In this document: in pieces, positions 23,301-36,570 of the stretch
Position numbering within the stretch: the stretch's first letter is position 1
Layout of the letters: each line of letters starts with the position of its first letter
From: Cyathus striatus
Taxonomy: Eukaryota > Basidiomycota > Agaricomycetes > Agaricales > Nidulariaceae
Assembly: GCA_025738555.1 (NCBI GenBank)
Contig: JAOVFP010000007.1
Coordinates: 186,001-250,000 of the forward strand
Direction: 5' to 3'
DNA length: 64,000 nucleotides
The notes under the pieces: generated by a model
The model's database searches: none
What the model was told of the DNA's origin: nothing
The model's input: the letters and a program-made list of their open reading frames with translations, nothing else
Program-made: the position numbers and the translations under genes

Positions 23301-26300
23301 TATGCACGTCAATTCTCTTTTACACGTTACACTTGAGGTGAACGTTGACGTTGCGTTTATTCAAGCTGGTCTAGTGGGAAGCTTGACGGCATTCTTTCCG
23401 CATTCGTCTACTACTGCGCCTACGAGGATTCCCTTATGTTCTGTGCGGCCCAACGAGATATGATATATATGCTTGGTAAAGCGTCACGGACCTTTCCTTC
23501 CTCCAGACTCATCTCGTTCTTGCCCGAATACTGTAGTACTTGCTACCGAGCGAGGTCAAGAAGGTACCTGTCCAACTTCATCTAGTTTTTTTGTGGTGCT
23601 CGGATGGCGCTAGCTTTCGTAGATTGCTCAGTCGAGCACTACAATGTATACCAGCGCGGAATGTTGTTGTCTTAACGCCCAAGCTTCTGCCAGTGGCCGA
23701 TTTTATCTGAATCCAAACGAGTCCTCCACCACCCATCTAATCGCCTATATTACCTTAATGCACTATCCAGAGTATGCTCCAGCTGGTATTGCTAACTCTT
23801 TCTTACTGGTGAAGGAAACATGGTTAGATCGGGCAGGCAGGTAAGGTACATTATCCGCTAAAGTATGGTTATAAGAACTAACCTACGTTCAAGGTCGAGA
23901 TTTGAGCGCTGAGACGACTGTGCTCGACTTACACAACGTTTGGCACTTGGGAGGCTTATTGCAGTGGCTGTGTGGTACGTTCAACTCTTGCCTGTTGCGT
24001 TACGTTGACGATTAACGGGTCGTTGAAGTTACAGAATCGTTACTATGATGCTATCGTCGAAAGAGGGATCTCGCTGCAATGAAATCGAGAGTTGTACCTT
24101 TTGACGGCGGAAAGTGGACCGAATGCCTTGTGACTGTGTAGCTTACGCTGGCTTTTTGGGCACGGGAGAGTGTGATTTCGCGGTCATAGTTGCGGAGTTT
24201 TTCGAGTTTGTTGTTTAGGTGGAATGGGGATAGAGATTTGAGTCGAGGGTGGGAGAGGTGTAGGGGTTTTACCTGGATGACAGATAGGTCAGGTGTCCTG
24301 TACTCATAAGGTCGATTTCGATGTAGCGCGGTTTTGTGTAAACTCAATCAATGCATTACGCCGGACTGTACTGGTTTAAATACTTGGTAATAACATTGTT
24401 TCCGGTGAAGACAAGTATATAGTACCGGGGTTGAATATAACACGAACACAGTAAAGCTAAATACATTTCGAAACAACAGTAAAAATGATAGTAGTATAGT
24501 AAGTAGTACCGGGCTATTGTCAAACCTAAGGTAGCGTAGTAGTATGCCCAGGACTCCGGGGCCGACAACTTTGAGTGGCCAACGCTATATGTGTCCTATG
24601 TGTAAAATCCAGATAAAATGCCCTCTGGGGGCTCCATGAGTCTCCTTGACTTGAGGTATGACTTCGACGCCTAGCCACGCCCAACCTCCCTCAAATACCC
24701 AGCATATACATTCTTTACCGCTATACCATATGTATCCCATCCCCTACTTTAATCATACCGCGCCAATGCACGTAGACCGAAAACGCGCGAAGCAGGGATA
24801 CACGGATTTGTGTTGGTAAATGGTCATAAGATTACGCATTCCTTTAAGCATTTATTCGATCAACCTTTAGAGCTCGACTTTCTAAGTTCAAGCGTTGTCT
24901 CTAAATATAGGTTCGAATTCTCCTGCGAAAGGGAAAGTGGTTTTCTACCAGAGCATATCGTACGAAGCCAATCGCGATGCAGCGAGAATATACGTGTGGC
25001 GGTTCTGCCGCCTCAACGTCAAATTGGTTCTTGACCTTGCGGAATTGACCGAAGATTAGTTACTGTAGCCATACTTTGTGCAATAACTGACATTACCTAG
25101 CCCGAACTACAGACATCCACTGAACCATCGTATTCATCATAAACCACGCATGGGTAAGCCTGGCTCACTAGCGGAGGGGTCGTGCAGCACCAGCAAAAGT
25201 CCGCACAGACGGCGAAGGGGGTACGAAACAGAAAGTGTTGGCAAAAAAGTGGGAGAAGATGCAGTTTCATCATCTTCGGAAGATGAGCGATAGCATGTGA
25301 GGGGTTGTGTCATCGTCTGCCCATCGACGGAGAATATGATTTGGCTACGTCGATATGGCGATCCAGGAGAACTACCAAACTATAACGAGGATTGGCTTTG
25401 TAGCCATAGTCTTGACCAATGGTTGCCATTGAGGGTTTACAGGATCAAGCGTGGCTAAAGCAAGAGGTTGATACTAGGAATGACATGGGCATAGTTGAGA
25501 ACGAAGAGGGCGGGACTTTGAGATAGAGGATGTAAGTGCTGAGTGAAGTGAACGAGAATAAGTGAGTGAGACGCCACATACCTCCGACCAATTGTATCAT
25601 GAATCGAAAAGCTAGAGGTCAGAATCATACGTCGCGTATCATAGTTGAACGCTGACTTGACCAGCATGCGGACGCGTAGATGTCGTCAAAGCGTTTTGTT
25701 GCTAAAGCAAGCCCGGTGTTCAGAGGAATGAAAGCGAGTAATAGGTTGTGTTCATGGATGATAGACACCACTCCTGACAGTTGTTGAAGTGAGGAAGGCT
25801 GCAGGATGAGAGATCTTTACGAAGCGATTATGGGTGACCTGGTTGATGACTCGTTTCGATGAAACCGGACAGACGCGCAGATGCTACAGCTGCATAAACG
25901 CGCACTCCTAGGTGTACGTTAACGTGTTGAGAAGCTGACCCTATGTACCTCGTATCGGTCCGACATCTCTTCTTGAACATAATCCCACTGCTGGATCCAG
26001 CATCCAATCAAGAATAGCGAGCACTACCAGACACGTTTCTTTCACTCTTCTACATGGATTCCTTGTGGGTGTAGGAAGCGGCGAAGGGAACGGAGAAGAT
26101 AACGAAGGAATCGCAAATGAACGCAAGTTTCTGAGTCCTGCACCCCGTGTCCGGCTCCATCAGCATAAGACGGCCACCGGAGATAAATAACCGTTTTAGC
26201 CTCGTTCCCAGTACGGATTTTACAGAAAAAGAAATCGGAGGCCATGAAGGAAATCATTCTGGATAGCGCATGCGAAAACATCACACAATTCTTCCTCTTG

Positions 26301-29300
26301 AAGGAGATGGCAATGAAGACATTGTAGAGAACAGGAGGAGTGTTACGAGGGTCGGTGATATCGTCGTCAGAGGTTACGAGCACACTTCGCTGAACAGGCG
26401 CAACATCGACATCCACCTCGTGAACGATTGTCAGACGAAACACGCCAGTCGTCCAGTAAGCAACCCTATGCCGCCTCTCCGACTCAGGCTTTCATTCTCC
26501 TTCCACCCCACCCCGATCCCCCCCGAACAACCCAGAAAATTTTCATACGACACAACCAAACCTTCTCCAACACGACCGTACACCTGTTAGCAACGCTCTC
26601 GTTAGCCCTCTTCGCAGCTGTCGCTGTACCGTATCAAGCGGAGCAGTAAGGAGGCAGGTATAGGTTCCCGAACGCTCTACGTGACGACGTAGTCATTGCA
26701 ACCGGCGTATAGGTGGAAATCGGCACAAGTGTGAAAACGCAAGGTGATTGTCTGTGTCGTTGGGTATCAAGGTGGCAGACGGGTAGAATACAGCTTGAAT
26801 AGGCACAACGTTGCGTATCACGTCGTACGTATGTGCAAAGGAGCAGAGAACGTGTACATCCATCATCTAGGACGGTAAGGTATACCTTCCACCCCTATCC
26901 CAAGCCATCGAATCAACCAATACCACCCAAACGTCTAACGGTAGCCTTCGCCTAAATGCGCCTGTTCGTTCGTCAGGCGTCCTCCCCGCTTCACTCTACT
27001 TCTCGCACGTCTCCGTAGCCACAGGGGGCGAGAGGAGACGCCAATGTTAAAAGACTTGAGAACGCCCAAGGTGAAGGTATAGACGCTGCGAGGGACGTAC
27101 GTATCGGCACTGGAATATAGTGTAGTGGGGACCCGGCTGTTCTGAGTGCATTTTTACTCTTCTCAATAATCACTTCAGAAGAGAAGTTGGTGGTGCTTAC
27201 GGTATCACTAGATATGATGTAGGATAGACCTTGGATGACAGCGATTGTACGTGAGGTACGAGCTAAGCGCAAGCATAAGCACAGAGTGAAGAAACGGAGG
27301 GTGGGGAAAACACGCCTGTCGCATCTGCAGGGCCGTTAGAGTCTTCTCCAACCCAGCCAGCCCACTGACCGTTTGATCCTCACATATTGTTCCGCGTAAG
27401 AGCACGAGACGTCCAAGAGGCGTCATTCTGTAAGAAGAGGCGTTAGTGCATGAACACGGAGGATGGAACGTGAACAACGGAAAAGGGGACAGTGCTTACC
27501 TCAGCGATCCTCCTCTACCTCCTCGAAGTTTCTGTCGACTGCATCTGCTAGTATTCAACATCCGGAAGAAGGCCTCAAGGGCTTGAGACAGCTTGATACT
27601 CCATGTCGTTGAATTAGCGTGCCTCGGTCTCTTAGAGCAGTTGCGAGAGGAAAGAGGATGAGCAGAGAGGAGCGCATCATAAAAAGGTCGGAAAATGTGC
27701 TTGGAATGGCGAAATGTGCCGTTGACCTCGGAGGTGACGTTCAGAAAGTTCAGAACGACATCATTACGCAGGAGCCATTGCAGAGAACCGATATCGCCTC
27801 GCTTCTTCGCTTGAGTCATCCAACCTGAGCGCCAGCAGAGCCCACAGTACCACTCACGAGCACAACGTTGGCTTTCACTTTGCTCGAGGTGGACTACCAC
27901 GGTTCGTTCCCCATTCCAATTTTCGTGTGTCTCGCGGTAACGCGTAAGGAGTCGGAAGCCCGCTGGGGAAGGGAATAGGGATGTTCTCTGTGAAGGAGAA
28001 GGCGTTGAGTCGAAGGGCACAGATAACGGGGACGGTGTATACGTTGGAAACAACACTAGGATGGCACGTGGTGAGGATTCAGCTGCTCGTTCCTGGTCTT
28101 GGTGGCGTGTTTGGATGGGATCGTAGTGTGTAAGGCGCAAAGGAAGAGTCTGCAGAATTGTTTCTAGAAAGCTAATGGTTATACGTGCTGAAGAGATGCG
28201 TAAGCGTAAGCAAGGAGGGGAGAGAGGAGGAGCGAACACACCAGCCATATTCATGAAGCTGCAAGAGCCCATTTCATCCCATCCGGCTCATGGAATTTGG
28301 CTGTCGGCTAGTTGACTGCTTAAGTGCGTTGTCCTGTGAGACGATGAAAAGTTAGTCGATGATGAGGTGACAACTGGAAGCAAGACCAGCATCCAACGCC
28401 GAGGAATGGACCACGATGAGTGGAGAGGAGAGACGGCACGTACCATATAATACCCAACGTTTACTGCTCCTCTCCTCTCTACTCTTGTAAGTCTCGAACA
28501 ACCGCTGCTGCCGGCGTTCAGCATGGGATACAAGCTTTGGTACCCTGGAACCTAAAGCGACTTGGCGCTCCATGCTGTCGAAGTAGCGTGTCTTCTAAGA
28601 TTGTTTAACGAGTTGAGTATAAGAGTGACTGGTGTAGTAGAAGCAGGATGCGGGTGTAGCCTTAGATCAGATGGCTGATGATACGCCAGCTGTACGCGCG
28701 TTAAGGCCAAGGAATCCGATGGGCTGTACAAATATGTCTTGTGCTTCGTGTCGGACGCGCGGGGTGGTTGTTTTTGCAGCTGTCGCCCTGTATCGAAGAG
28801 GAAGGATAGACGTGAGGGGCAGTTGATGAAGAGGTTGAAAAGCGTTTGCTTGGATAGGCGAATCGTTGCCGCCAACCTCAAGAGTGACGTGCAGATCGTA
28901 CTGAACGATGTCAGCCAGGAAGAAACACGTTACGCAGGACCACCATCATCTCACTTCTCCGCTCAACTCTATCCCCCTTCCACTCTAACTTGAATCCAGC
29001 AGAACCCGCCGTATCACCCGTACGCACAACGATAGCCGTCACCACACACTAGAAGTTCTACTACGGTTCGCTCCCTTTTTCAGTTCTTCATGGGCTCATC
29101 GTAAGCGCATGATACGGATCTGAAATAGCGCTGGAGTGGGTAACCGAAATGCTCTCTATGAAGTGGAAGGCATTTCGAGGGGCGTAGAGAACGGAGACGG
29201 TGGATGCGTTGAAACCAACGCTGGGTGAATCGCGATACGTGGTGAGGACGCAGCCGACTGCTTGTCGTCTTGGTGATGTGTATGGAAGGGCTCGTGATGC

Positions 29301-29987
29301 AAAGGACGTAAATGAAGGTCTTGGATGATAACGGTTATCTGTGCTTCAGGTAGGTTCAATCAGCAGGGAGGAGGGAAAGCAGAGAAACGAACACACCCGT
29401 CATGTGCGTAAAGTTGCGATAGTCCAATTCATCCTGTATGACCCACTGAATTCAGCTGTCGACTCAGATTGGATGGTGTAAGAGCGTCTTGTGTTTCAAC
29501 ATAGGAAGACGAGCTTTGGGACTGTCACTCAGGGACCCAAGGGAATTAGCGCTCCATGTGGTTGAAATTGTGTATCTTCCAGCCTTTATAAGATTGTGTA
29601 ACGAGTAGTAGTGTGCCATATATGACTCAATCATGTCGTACAAGCGGAATGGTGAAGGTCCAGGTTGAGTTCAAAACTGCGTCGGGACTCGGAAGTTTTG
29701 AAATTCAAATTTCACACATATCATGTGATGTCTATCTTATCTTATCACCTGCTTGCAAATTAGCAAAGTGAAGCGCGCACACACATATCGAGAGCGTCTA
29801 TGAGTGTACACTCGACCACGAAGGAACGCGCATGTTACATCGATAACAGCTATGAATATGATCTTTGACAAGCGCCAGAACCGAAACTTGGGACCGTTCA
29901 CATTAAGATTCGATGTCCTCATTGCTTCCTTATGCGCTCCTACACACGATCTAATTTTAACAAACCCAACCCCCTGGACCATCGATA
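20306..29987. mobile_element. Large TIR element A (~9.7 kb), mostly non-coding
   Basis: Its ends are diverged inverted repeats of about 290 bp. Both start (T)ATCGATGGTCC (20306 and, reverse complement, 29987), share CAAGTTTCGGTT.TGGCGCTTGTCAAAG, and end in the conserved block GATAAGATAAGAT followed by CATCACATGAT (20557-20600 and about 29700-29750). The interior is CpG-rich, contains reiterated modules (28.0-28.5 and 29.15-29.6 kb; about 22.0-22.2 and 22.7-22.8 kb) and a 16-G run at about 22058. Many 60-260 codon frames exist, but none has a motif I can assign. Segments match, in opposite orientation, element B at 50.8-59.3 kb. I infer a non-autonomous or very diverged DNA transposon. ATCGAT is palindromic, so it cannot be told whether it is terminus or target duplication. 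Confidence 0.6.
22055..22078 (+). repeat. Long poly-G tract
   Basis: An uninterrupted G run of more than 16 bases followed by GGAGGAGG lies inside element A. It is a candidate G-quadruplex former and a likely sequencing or assembly trouble spot. Confidence 0.7.
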
Positions 29988-31581
29988 CCCACAGAATTGA
30001 GTGCACTGGTTAATCGATGCCCGTAAACATCAAGTCGATCCAATCAGACCTTCTTCGAGCCACTGACACTGGTGAGAGACAAATTGTAAGTAAGTACCAG
30101 GCAATCCTACAATTACTGATAAACCAACATTTCATTTGTATACAGCGCATGCCCGCTCTGCACGTGAAAGCGACGAGAAACGTACTCGAGCTGCACGACC
30201 TGATAGATAAAGAAAGTAAAATTGAGGTAAGTATATCGTTTTAGCCGCTAGTTTGCCTTCATCCCCGCATAAGTATACAATTTCAAGTGCTAACTTCAAT
30301 GCGACTGCAACGAAAGGTACAGAATTGCATTTTTCGAGTTCAACCACTTGTTCATGCCCTGAATTCCAAAATAATGAGCCAAACAGATGGCCAGCACTAG
30401 TAGCGGATGTCAAGGATTGAACTTTGCGAGGCTTCAGTTCGTAAAATGAGGGGCGAGTTAAGGCGTGTCGGGGTAAGTTTTAAACAAGGACATACATATC
30501 AACAATGAGAACGGAGCACAGTGAGAAAAGGGTAGTATGATCGAATATTAACGGCAGCATCCACTGTCAGATTCAGACTACTTACTGTACTAACGAAGAA
30601 GTAGTGTCTTAACCAACGGGAAACGTGAAGCAGTCAGACGAAGTGGAAAGAAGACTGCGTCGTCGTTTACTGTCTTCGTTTATGTTCCCACTTTCTTGCT
30701 TCACAATTTTGTCTCATACGTACAGCCCAGAATCATACGAAATCGGAGAAGCCGGAGGTAGTACATGCAGTACACTTCTAGCTTTCTTTCCGCAATTTTA
30801 AGGGGTGCCATGAGTTATCGAACGTGCTGGGTAAGGATTCGAGAACGTACAGCATCGCATGCATCCCTTTCATTTCTCTTTCCATCAACTTTCCTCCCTC
30901 CGTCCTTCAGATATTGTATCCATCCATACCCGGCCATATCGAGCTCATATTAACATTCCGGGACTCTGGCACGCCTGCTCGTGATCAAATTCTCATACGG
31001 GTTCTTATTGTACCCCCGCTTTCATCTTTCCACATCCAGTAGTAACACGCTGGTATAGTTAGTGTTAGTTATATCAAGATGATATCGACATGAAGTACTT
31101 AATTGTGATGGGAAAGGAGAAAGAACCGAAGGAGAGGTGAGATGGTGATAAGGTGCACGTGTCATAGCACAAGGAGTAGGTCGATGGGTTCATCACGATC
31201 CTGCAAATTGCCAACAGCTTGCCTAACTTGTATTCGGTAGTAAGTAAGTATTACAGTAAGAACAAGAATGGTTGCTGAACTTTTCTTCCTGATCTTGATG
31301 TCGTCGTGTTGAAGGCGTGAAATTATTATTTGTTATGTTGACACGCGGAATGCAAACATGTTGTCGGACTCTATACATAGAACAGGAATTAATATTCAGT
31401 AATAATTGATCGTTCCGATGATTTGGCTCTGTACACGTTCAGTAACGCGTGTCAACTGCATTGTGATACACTATATAGCCCATCCGCGTCAACTTTCATT
31501 CCTCCTTCCGTCTTCTCAAACACCTCATTTCTCAAGCTCTTAACAACACACAAGTTCAACATCGAAATCTCTGCATTTACA
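29988..31581. other. Intergenic between element A and NLR2
   Basis: No gene is supported. A plus-strand frame at 30017-30244 (NIKSIQSDLLRATDTGERQ...) is short and unrecognised. The last 150 bases before 31582 contain CACTATATAGCCC (about 31469), a possible TATA-type promoter for NLR2. Confidence 0.35.
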
Positions 31582-32578
31582 ATGGCTCAAAATGAATCCA
31601 ATGGTCAAATATTCACCAATGTAAGCTATGTTGATGTAAATGAAAGTCAGTTAATCGCAATTGGCCGCGATCAAATCAACAACTATAATATCAGAAACCA
31701 TGATGAAATATCAGAAAAATTAAAGCTATTGAAGCCTGTTGATCATAACTTGCATTGTCCACCTCCCTGTATGGAAGGAACAAGAGTTACCATTCTGAAT
31801 AATATTTATAAGTGGCTGAATGATTTTGGTATGTTCATATATTTGTGCATTCATAATATAGAACTCATTAATTTCATTCATAGATGAGGCCACTCCAAAT
31901 ATAATGTGGATTACTGGTAGTCCTGGCTCAGGAAAATCTGCAATGGCCTCTACTTTAGTTGAAACTCTTAACTCCAATGAATTTAATAATAGGCTTGGAG
32001 GATATCACTTCTTCAAGAGGGATGATGAAAGTCTGAGTGATGCCACTGTGGTGTGGAGAACTATAGCTGCAGATATATTATCAAATTCAAAGTATTCAAT
32101 TCTTAAAGATAAAATGACAGAACTCCTCAATAATACCTTCCAGCTTTGGAGAATAGAGTGGCATTTCAAACATTTGATTACTGATCCATTGAAGACTTGC
32201 AAGGACCAACTGAAAGATAATCCTCCTGCATTTGTTATTGATGCACTAGATGAATGTAAATCATCTGAGTCACTCATATCTCTGAAAAAGACATTACAAG
32301 ATTGGATAGGACTTCCTAAAAATTATAAGCTCATTCTGACTGGAAGGGCTGGTTCTCTACCTGACATAATTGAGAATGAAACCTGTTGCAAGATTGTTAA
32401 ATTGGAAACCAATTCCCAACTTGATTTAGAGATAAACCAAGATATAGTTTTCTTTTTAAAACAAAGTTTCAAATTTTTCAAAAATGAATTACAATTTAGT
32501 TCAATAGAGGAAGAAATACAGAATATGTCCAAAAAGGCATTCACCTGGAATTCAGGTAAACATAATTCCATGTTTTAG
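31582..32578 (+). pseudogene. Truncated NACHT NLR (NLR2)
   Basis: 5' half of a second NLR, clearly homologous to the one at 13-18 kb. Exon 1 (31582-31828) encodes MAQNESNGQIF, then IAIGRDQINNYN and HNLHCPPPCMEGTRVT. A 55-bp intron (31829-31883, GTATGT..TTCATAG) holds in-frame stops, which proves that the intron position is real in both paralogues. Exon 2 has Walker A GSPGSGKSAMAST, Walker B FVIDALDECKSS and the sensor KLILTGRAGSLP. Homology stops near IQNMSKKAF (about 32545); the frame closes at 32576-32578. The remaining NACHT helices and all WD40 repeats are absent. A short NACHT-only protein could be produced, but simple truncation is more likely. Confidence 0.8.
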
Positions 32579-32619
32579 TAATAGTACATGTAACAGTACT
32601 TACTTTTATTATAAAAAAG

Positions 32620-32716
32620 AAATTTACACCATCGTGAATCAAACCATTGACCATTTCTGATTACATAAGCGTAAGTTACCATACTCAAGCAACTAATACC
32701 GTTACACCATAAGAGC
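32620..32716 (-). other. tRNA-like / SINE-like relic
   Basis: On the minus strand the 5' end reads GCTCTTATGGTGTAACGGTA, with a good Pol III A-box (TGGTGTAACGG). About 55 bp on lies GGTTTGATTC, close to a B-box. The 3' end does not pair with the 5' end, so no intact cloverleaf forms. The spacing and the position right after the truncation point of NLR2 fit a tRNA-derived SINE head or a dead tRNA gene. Confidence 0.35.
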
Positions 32717-32819
32717 ATTATTTAGAACTGATATCGCAGCGTATAGATTGACCATGCAACCATGCACGTCTGTCAGACCGCTTTGGTCAACGGCATCTTC
32801 CGACATTACGACCACCTTG

Positions 32820-32985
32820 TCGTTGCACACCCCATCCGTCACCACCCTTCCTCCCCTCCACTCCCCTCGCCTCCCTCCACTCCCCTCGCCTCCCTCCACT
32901 CCCCTCGCCTCCCTTCCTCCCCTTCCCTCTCCCTTCCTCCCCTTCCCTCTCCCTTCTTCCCCTTCCCTCTCCTCCCCTCTTCCTC
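32820..32985 (+). repeat. CT-rich CTCCCCTCGCCTCC minisatellite
   Basis: Tandem 18-19 bp units (CTCCCCTCGCCTCCCTCCA and CTTCCTCCCCTTCCCTCTC variants) form a strongly strand-asymmetric pyrimidine block. Frames through it give Pro/Ser/Leu-rich artefacts. Confidence 0.7.
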
Positions 32986-33229
32986 TTCTCAGTCACTGGC
33001 AACATCGAAGGCGTACAATGTGACTGGCACCACACAAGGCGGACAAGGAGCAACAAAGGTGGTAGGACAAGGGAGAAGAGGTGTAGGAGGACAACATACA
33101 GTGGAGGGAGACAGAGAGGGGTGATGAGGACAACGAAGGGATCGATAACAGGTAGGTCAATGACGATGGGGACGATAGGGACGAAATCTAATGACAGCCA
33201 CAGTGCCCCCATCCTCCCTTCTGCGTTGT

Positions 33230-33801
33230 AACACCCAGACGCCCCCGTCCTCCCCTCTCTCGTCGTGACGACGGCAACACCGCACCGTGTTGGCCAGTGC
33301 TCCTGTTCCCCCCCTCGTCATGACAATGACGACGCTACACCGTGTTGGCCAATGCCCCCGTTTCCTCCCTCATTGTGATGACAATGACGCCGTGCCGTGT
33401 TGGCCAATGCCCCCGTCTTCTCACTCGTCATGACAACGACGACGCCGTGCCTTGTTGGCCAATGCCCCCGCCCCCTTGCTTGTCATGACGATGACGATGC
33501 CGTGCCGTGTTGGCCAGTGCCCCTGCCCCCTCGCTCGTCGTGGCAATGACGATGCCGTGCCGTGTTGGCCAGCGCCCCCACCTCCTCGCTCCGATGACAC
33601 CATGCTGTGTTGGCCAGCGCCCCCGCCCCCTCGCTCCGACGACGCCATGCTGTGTTGGCCAGTGCCCCTGCCCCCTCGCTTGTTGTGGCAACGACGATGC
33701 CGTGCCGTGTTGGCCAGCACCCCCGCCCCCTCGCTCCGACGACGCCATGCTGTGTTGGCCAGCGCCCCTGCCCCTCACTCGTCATGGCAACGACGACATA
33801 A
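33230..33801 (+). repeat. GC-rich ~57-bp minisatellite, left block
   Basis: About ten copies of a 56-57 bp unit containing GCCGTGTTGGCCAGYGCCCC, a C-rich run, CTCGYCGTGACAAC and GACGATGCC. The same unit in the same orientation resumes at 37955, so the 4.15-kb palindromic element between them interrupts one array. All open frames here (up to about 120 codons, both strands) are repeat translations. Confidence 0.85.
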
Positions 33802-33864
33802 GTGCCAGCCATTCTGATCATATAACAGCAGTGTTATATGATTGCCCCAATCAAATAAGCCATG

Positions 33865-34390
33865 CCATTTTATGATTGGGATCATAAACAATCATTGAGG
33901 TTCTAATTGAATACTACTATTGTATGAATGTATTAAATGATCATAAGCAATCATTGATTGTTTCTAATTGGATATTACTATTGTATGGATGGCTAGGTGA
34001 TCATAAACAATCACTGATTGTTTTTAATTGAATACTACTATTGTATGAATGTTTTAGGTGATCATAGACAATCATTGATTTTTTCTAATTGAATATTAGT
34101 ATGAATGGAGAGACAATCATAAACAATCATTGACTTTTTCTAATTGAATATTATTATTGTATGAATGGTGAGGTGATCATAAACAATCATTGATTTTCTC
34201 TAATTGAATATTATTATTGTATGAATGGTGAGGTGATCATAAACAATCATTGATTTTTACTAGTTGAATATTAGTATGGATGGTTAGGCAATTATAAACA
34301 ATCATTGATCTTCACTAATTGAATATTAGTATGGATGGTTAGGCAATCATAAGCAATCAATGATAACTACTAATTGAATATTGCTATTGT
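33865..34390 (+). repeat. Outer ~60-bp tandem array of the left arm
   Basis: Eight to nine copies of a unit with ATCATAAACAATCATTGAT, TCTAATTGAATATTA and TTGTATGAATGGTGAGG. The mirror copy is at about 37366-37890. Such repeated sites near a terminus are typical transposase-binding subterminal repeats. Confidence 0.8.
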
Positions 34391-34399
34391 ATGGATTTG

Positions 34400-35215
34400 T
34401 CACATTTCCTCACATGTCACAATTGTGACACATCTTTCATGTTAGTCACACGCGTCACGCTTTTTACGCATGTCACAATTGTCACACATATTCCCTCGCT
34501 TCATGTTAGTCACGCGCGTTACATTTTCCTCACGCGTCACGATTGTCACGCTTTTTATGCATGTCACAATTGTCACATATATTCCCGCGCTTCATCTTAG
34601 TCACGCGCGTTACATTTTCCTCACGCGTCACGATCGTCACACATATTCCCGCGCCTCACATATTTCCCGCGCTTCACACATTTCTCGCGCATCGCATATT
34701 TCCCGCGCATCACACATTTCCCACGCGTCACATATTTCACCCATGTCACGTTTGTCACGTTCTTTCGCGCGTCACATTTGTCACATACATTCTCGCGTGT
34801 CACATTTGTCACATATATTCCCGCGCTTCATGTTTGTCACACACGTCACAATTGTCACATATATTCCCGCGCTTCATGTTTGTCACACACGTCACAATTG
34901 TCACATATATTCCCGCGCTTCATGTTTGTCACACACGTCACAATTGTTACATATATTCCCGCGCTTCATGTTTGTCACACGCGTCACAATTGTTACATAT
35001 ATTCCTACGTGTCACGTTCGTCTCGCGCGTCACAGTTGTCACATGTATTCCCGCGCTTCATGATAGTCACGCGCGTCACGCTTTTCACGCGCGTCATGCT
35101 TTTCATGTGTGTCACGCTTTTCATATGTGTCATGCTTTTCATGTGTGTCACGCGCGTCACATTCGTCACACTTTTAGCGCTCGTCACGCTTTTCACATTC
35201 TTACATTTGTCATGC
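34400..35215 (+). repeat. Inner TCACA/CGCG tandem array of the left arm
   Basis: A unit of about 48 bp (ACACGTCACAATTGTCACAT then ATATTCCCGCGCTTCATG) plus shorter variants such as CACGCGTCACG and CGCATCACACATTTCC. The mirror copy lies at about 36660-37350. It is dense in TGTCACA and CGCG. The long His/Ser/Arg-rich frames on both strands (up to 234 codons) are repeat translations. Confidence 0.82.
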
Positions 35216-35283
35216 TTTGAAATCTTGCCTTTCTTGGGTATTAATCTTTTGATTCACATTACATGTCCTTTGTGTGTCACTCA

Positions 35284-36570
35284 TCATGCTCTTTTCACAT
35301 GTTACATTGGCCACAATTTTCACAGCTCAGTAATCTAATTTGGCCTTTGATATTGACAACATATCTAAATTTGAAACTATGTGAACTGGGGAATACTCAG
35401 CATATCACTTGTTATCCACTATTATCCTATCATGGTTTTCATTTGCATTATGTTTTTAATGCAAGTCACATGTCAAGTTTGTCATGTTCTCAATATGCAT
35501 CTCATTTGTCACATTTTGTGCATATTTCATAAGATCACAAGATTTTTGGAACTTATTATGACATGTAGAACATTTCGACTTTGTTTGTCTATTGTAAGAT
35601 ATAACAACTTGAGCCAGTTATGTGTGTCTGGTTACCTGTATATCTATGTCATTGTTCACATTACAGAACAGAAGTATTCTAAACTGCAGAATAAATTATG
35701 AAAGCAAGGAAACATATATGTTCTTGCTAAATTGAAGGTTATGACATGGGATATTACAATTAGTAAATTATGGAAGTGTAACAGTAAGAAGCAACTAGAA
35801 TGAAAAATGTAGAGTGTGTATGTAAGTTCATTGACATTTTACAATCAAGACTAGAGATATGATATAATGGTATTGAACTATGTAACTCTACATCACATCA
35901 AACTTACACATCTCAAACATTAGATGATCATGATTCTTGTATCACTATTGATTATACTGATATCTTCAATACACATTATTGAGTCACATATCTGCTTACT
36001 CTATATAACTACATGACAGTTTGCTTTATTGATACAGAGAGATAATGTAAACTATCTTCACTCTTACTGATATTGTGACACAATGTACAGCAGGCAAATT
36101 GCCTGTACTATAGAATTGGGCTTATTTCTCTTTTTGATACTCAGCTCACTACCATTGTTCTGTACCTATTATAGTACAGTACATTACATTCATTAAATAT
36201 AGGTGACTTTCCCTTACTAGTACCTGTGGATATATGGATGTGCTATCAACTCACAAGTTCTGTGTCTTAGAATTTCCTTCAACTCAGAAACTTCTTCCAT
36301 GACAATCAGGTTCACTTCTATACTGCTGTATGTGTTGATGTCTCTGATAAATGTTGCTTATCCTTGTACATGCATGGCTTAATCCTTGTGATAAGCATAT
36401 GACTACTGACAGAATGAATCAGGTAACTACTCAGACAGCATCAGGAAGTGGTCCATGCACATACTATTGCTGAGTATCCATCTATTAATATAGTTTTCAA
36501 TTTGCCACCTATACTAAGAGCATGACAAGTGTTATACTTACAAAGCATAACAAATGTAATGCTGTGAGAA
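35284..36570. other. Spacer of the palindromic element
   Basis: Unique AT-rich sequence between the inverted arms. The largest frame is about 106 codons (35381-35701) and is not recognisable. If the element is transcribed this would be the loop of a long hairpin RNA. Confidence 0.5.

Noticed and set aside
24900..24930. GGTTCGAATTC resembling a tRNA B-box
   Set aside because: No A-box at a suitable distance upstream and no cloverleaf could be drawn.
27496..28272. 258-codon minus-strand frame inside element A
   Set aside because: The longest frame in the element, but Ser/Arg-rich without motifs. Related modules in A and B do not keep the same frame, so it is probably fortuitous in CpG-rich DNA.
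33865..34390. Possible CRISPR-like array of regularly spaced repeats
   Set aside because: The units are contiguous without unique spacers, lie in an inverted-repeat arm and are in a eukaryotic genome.
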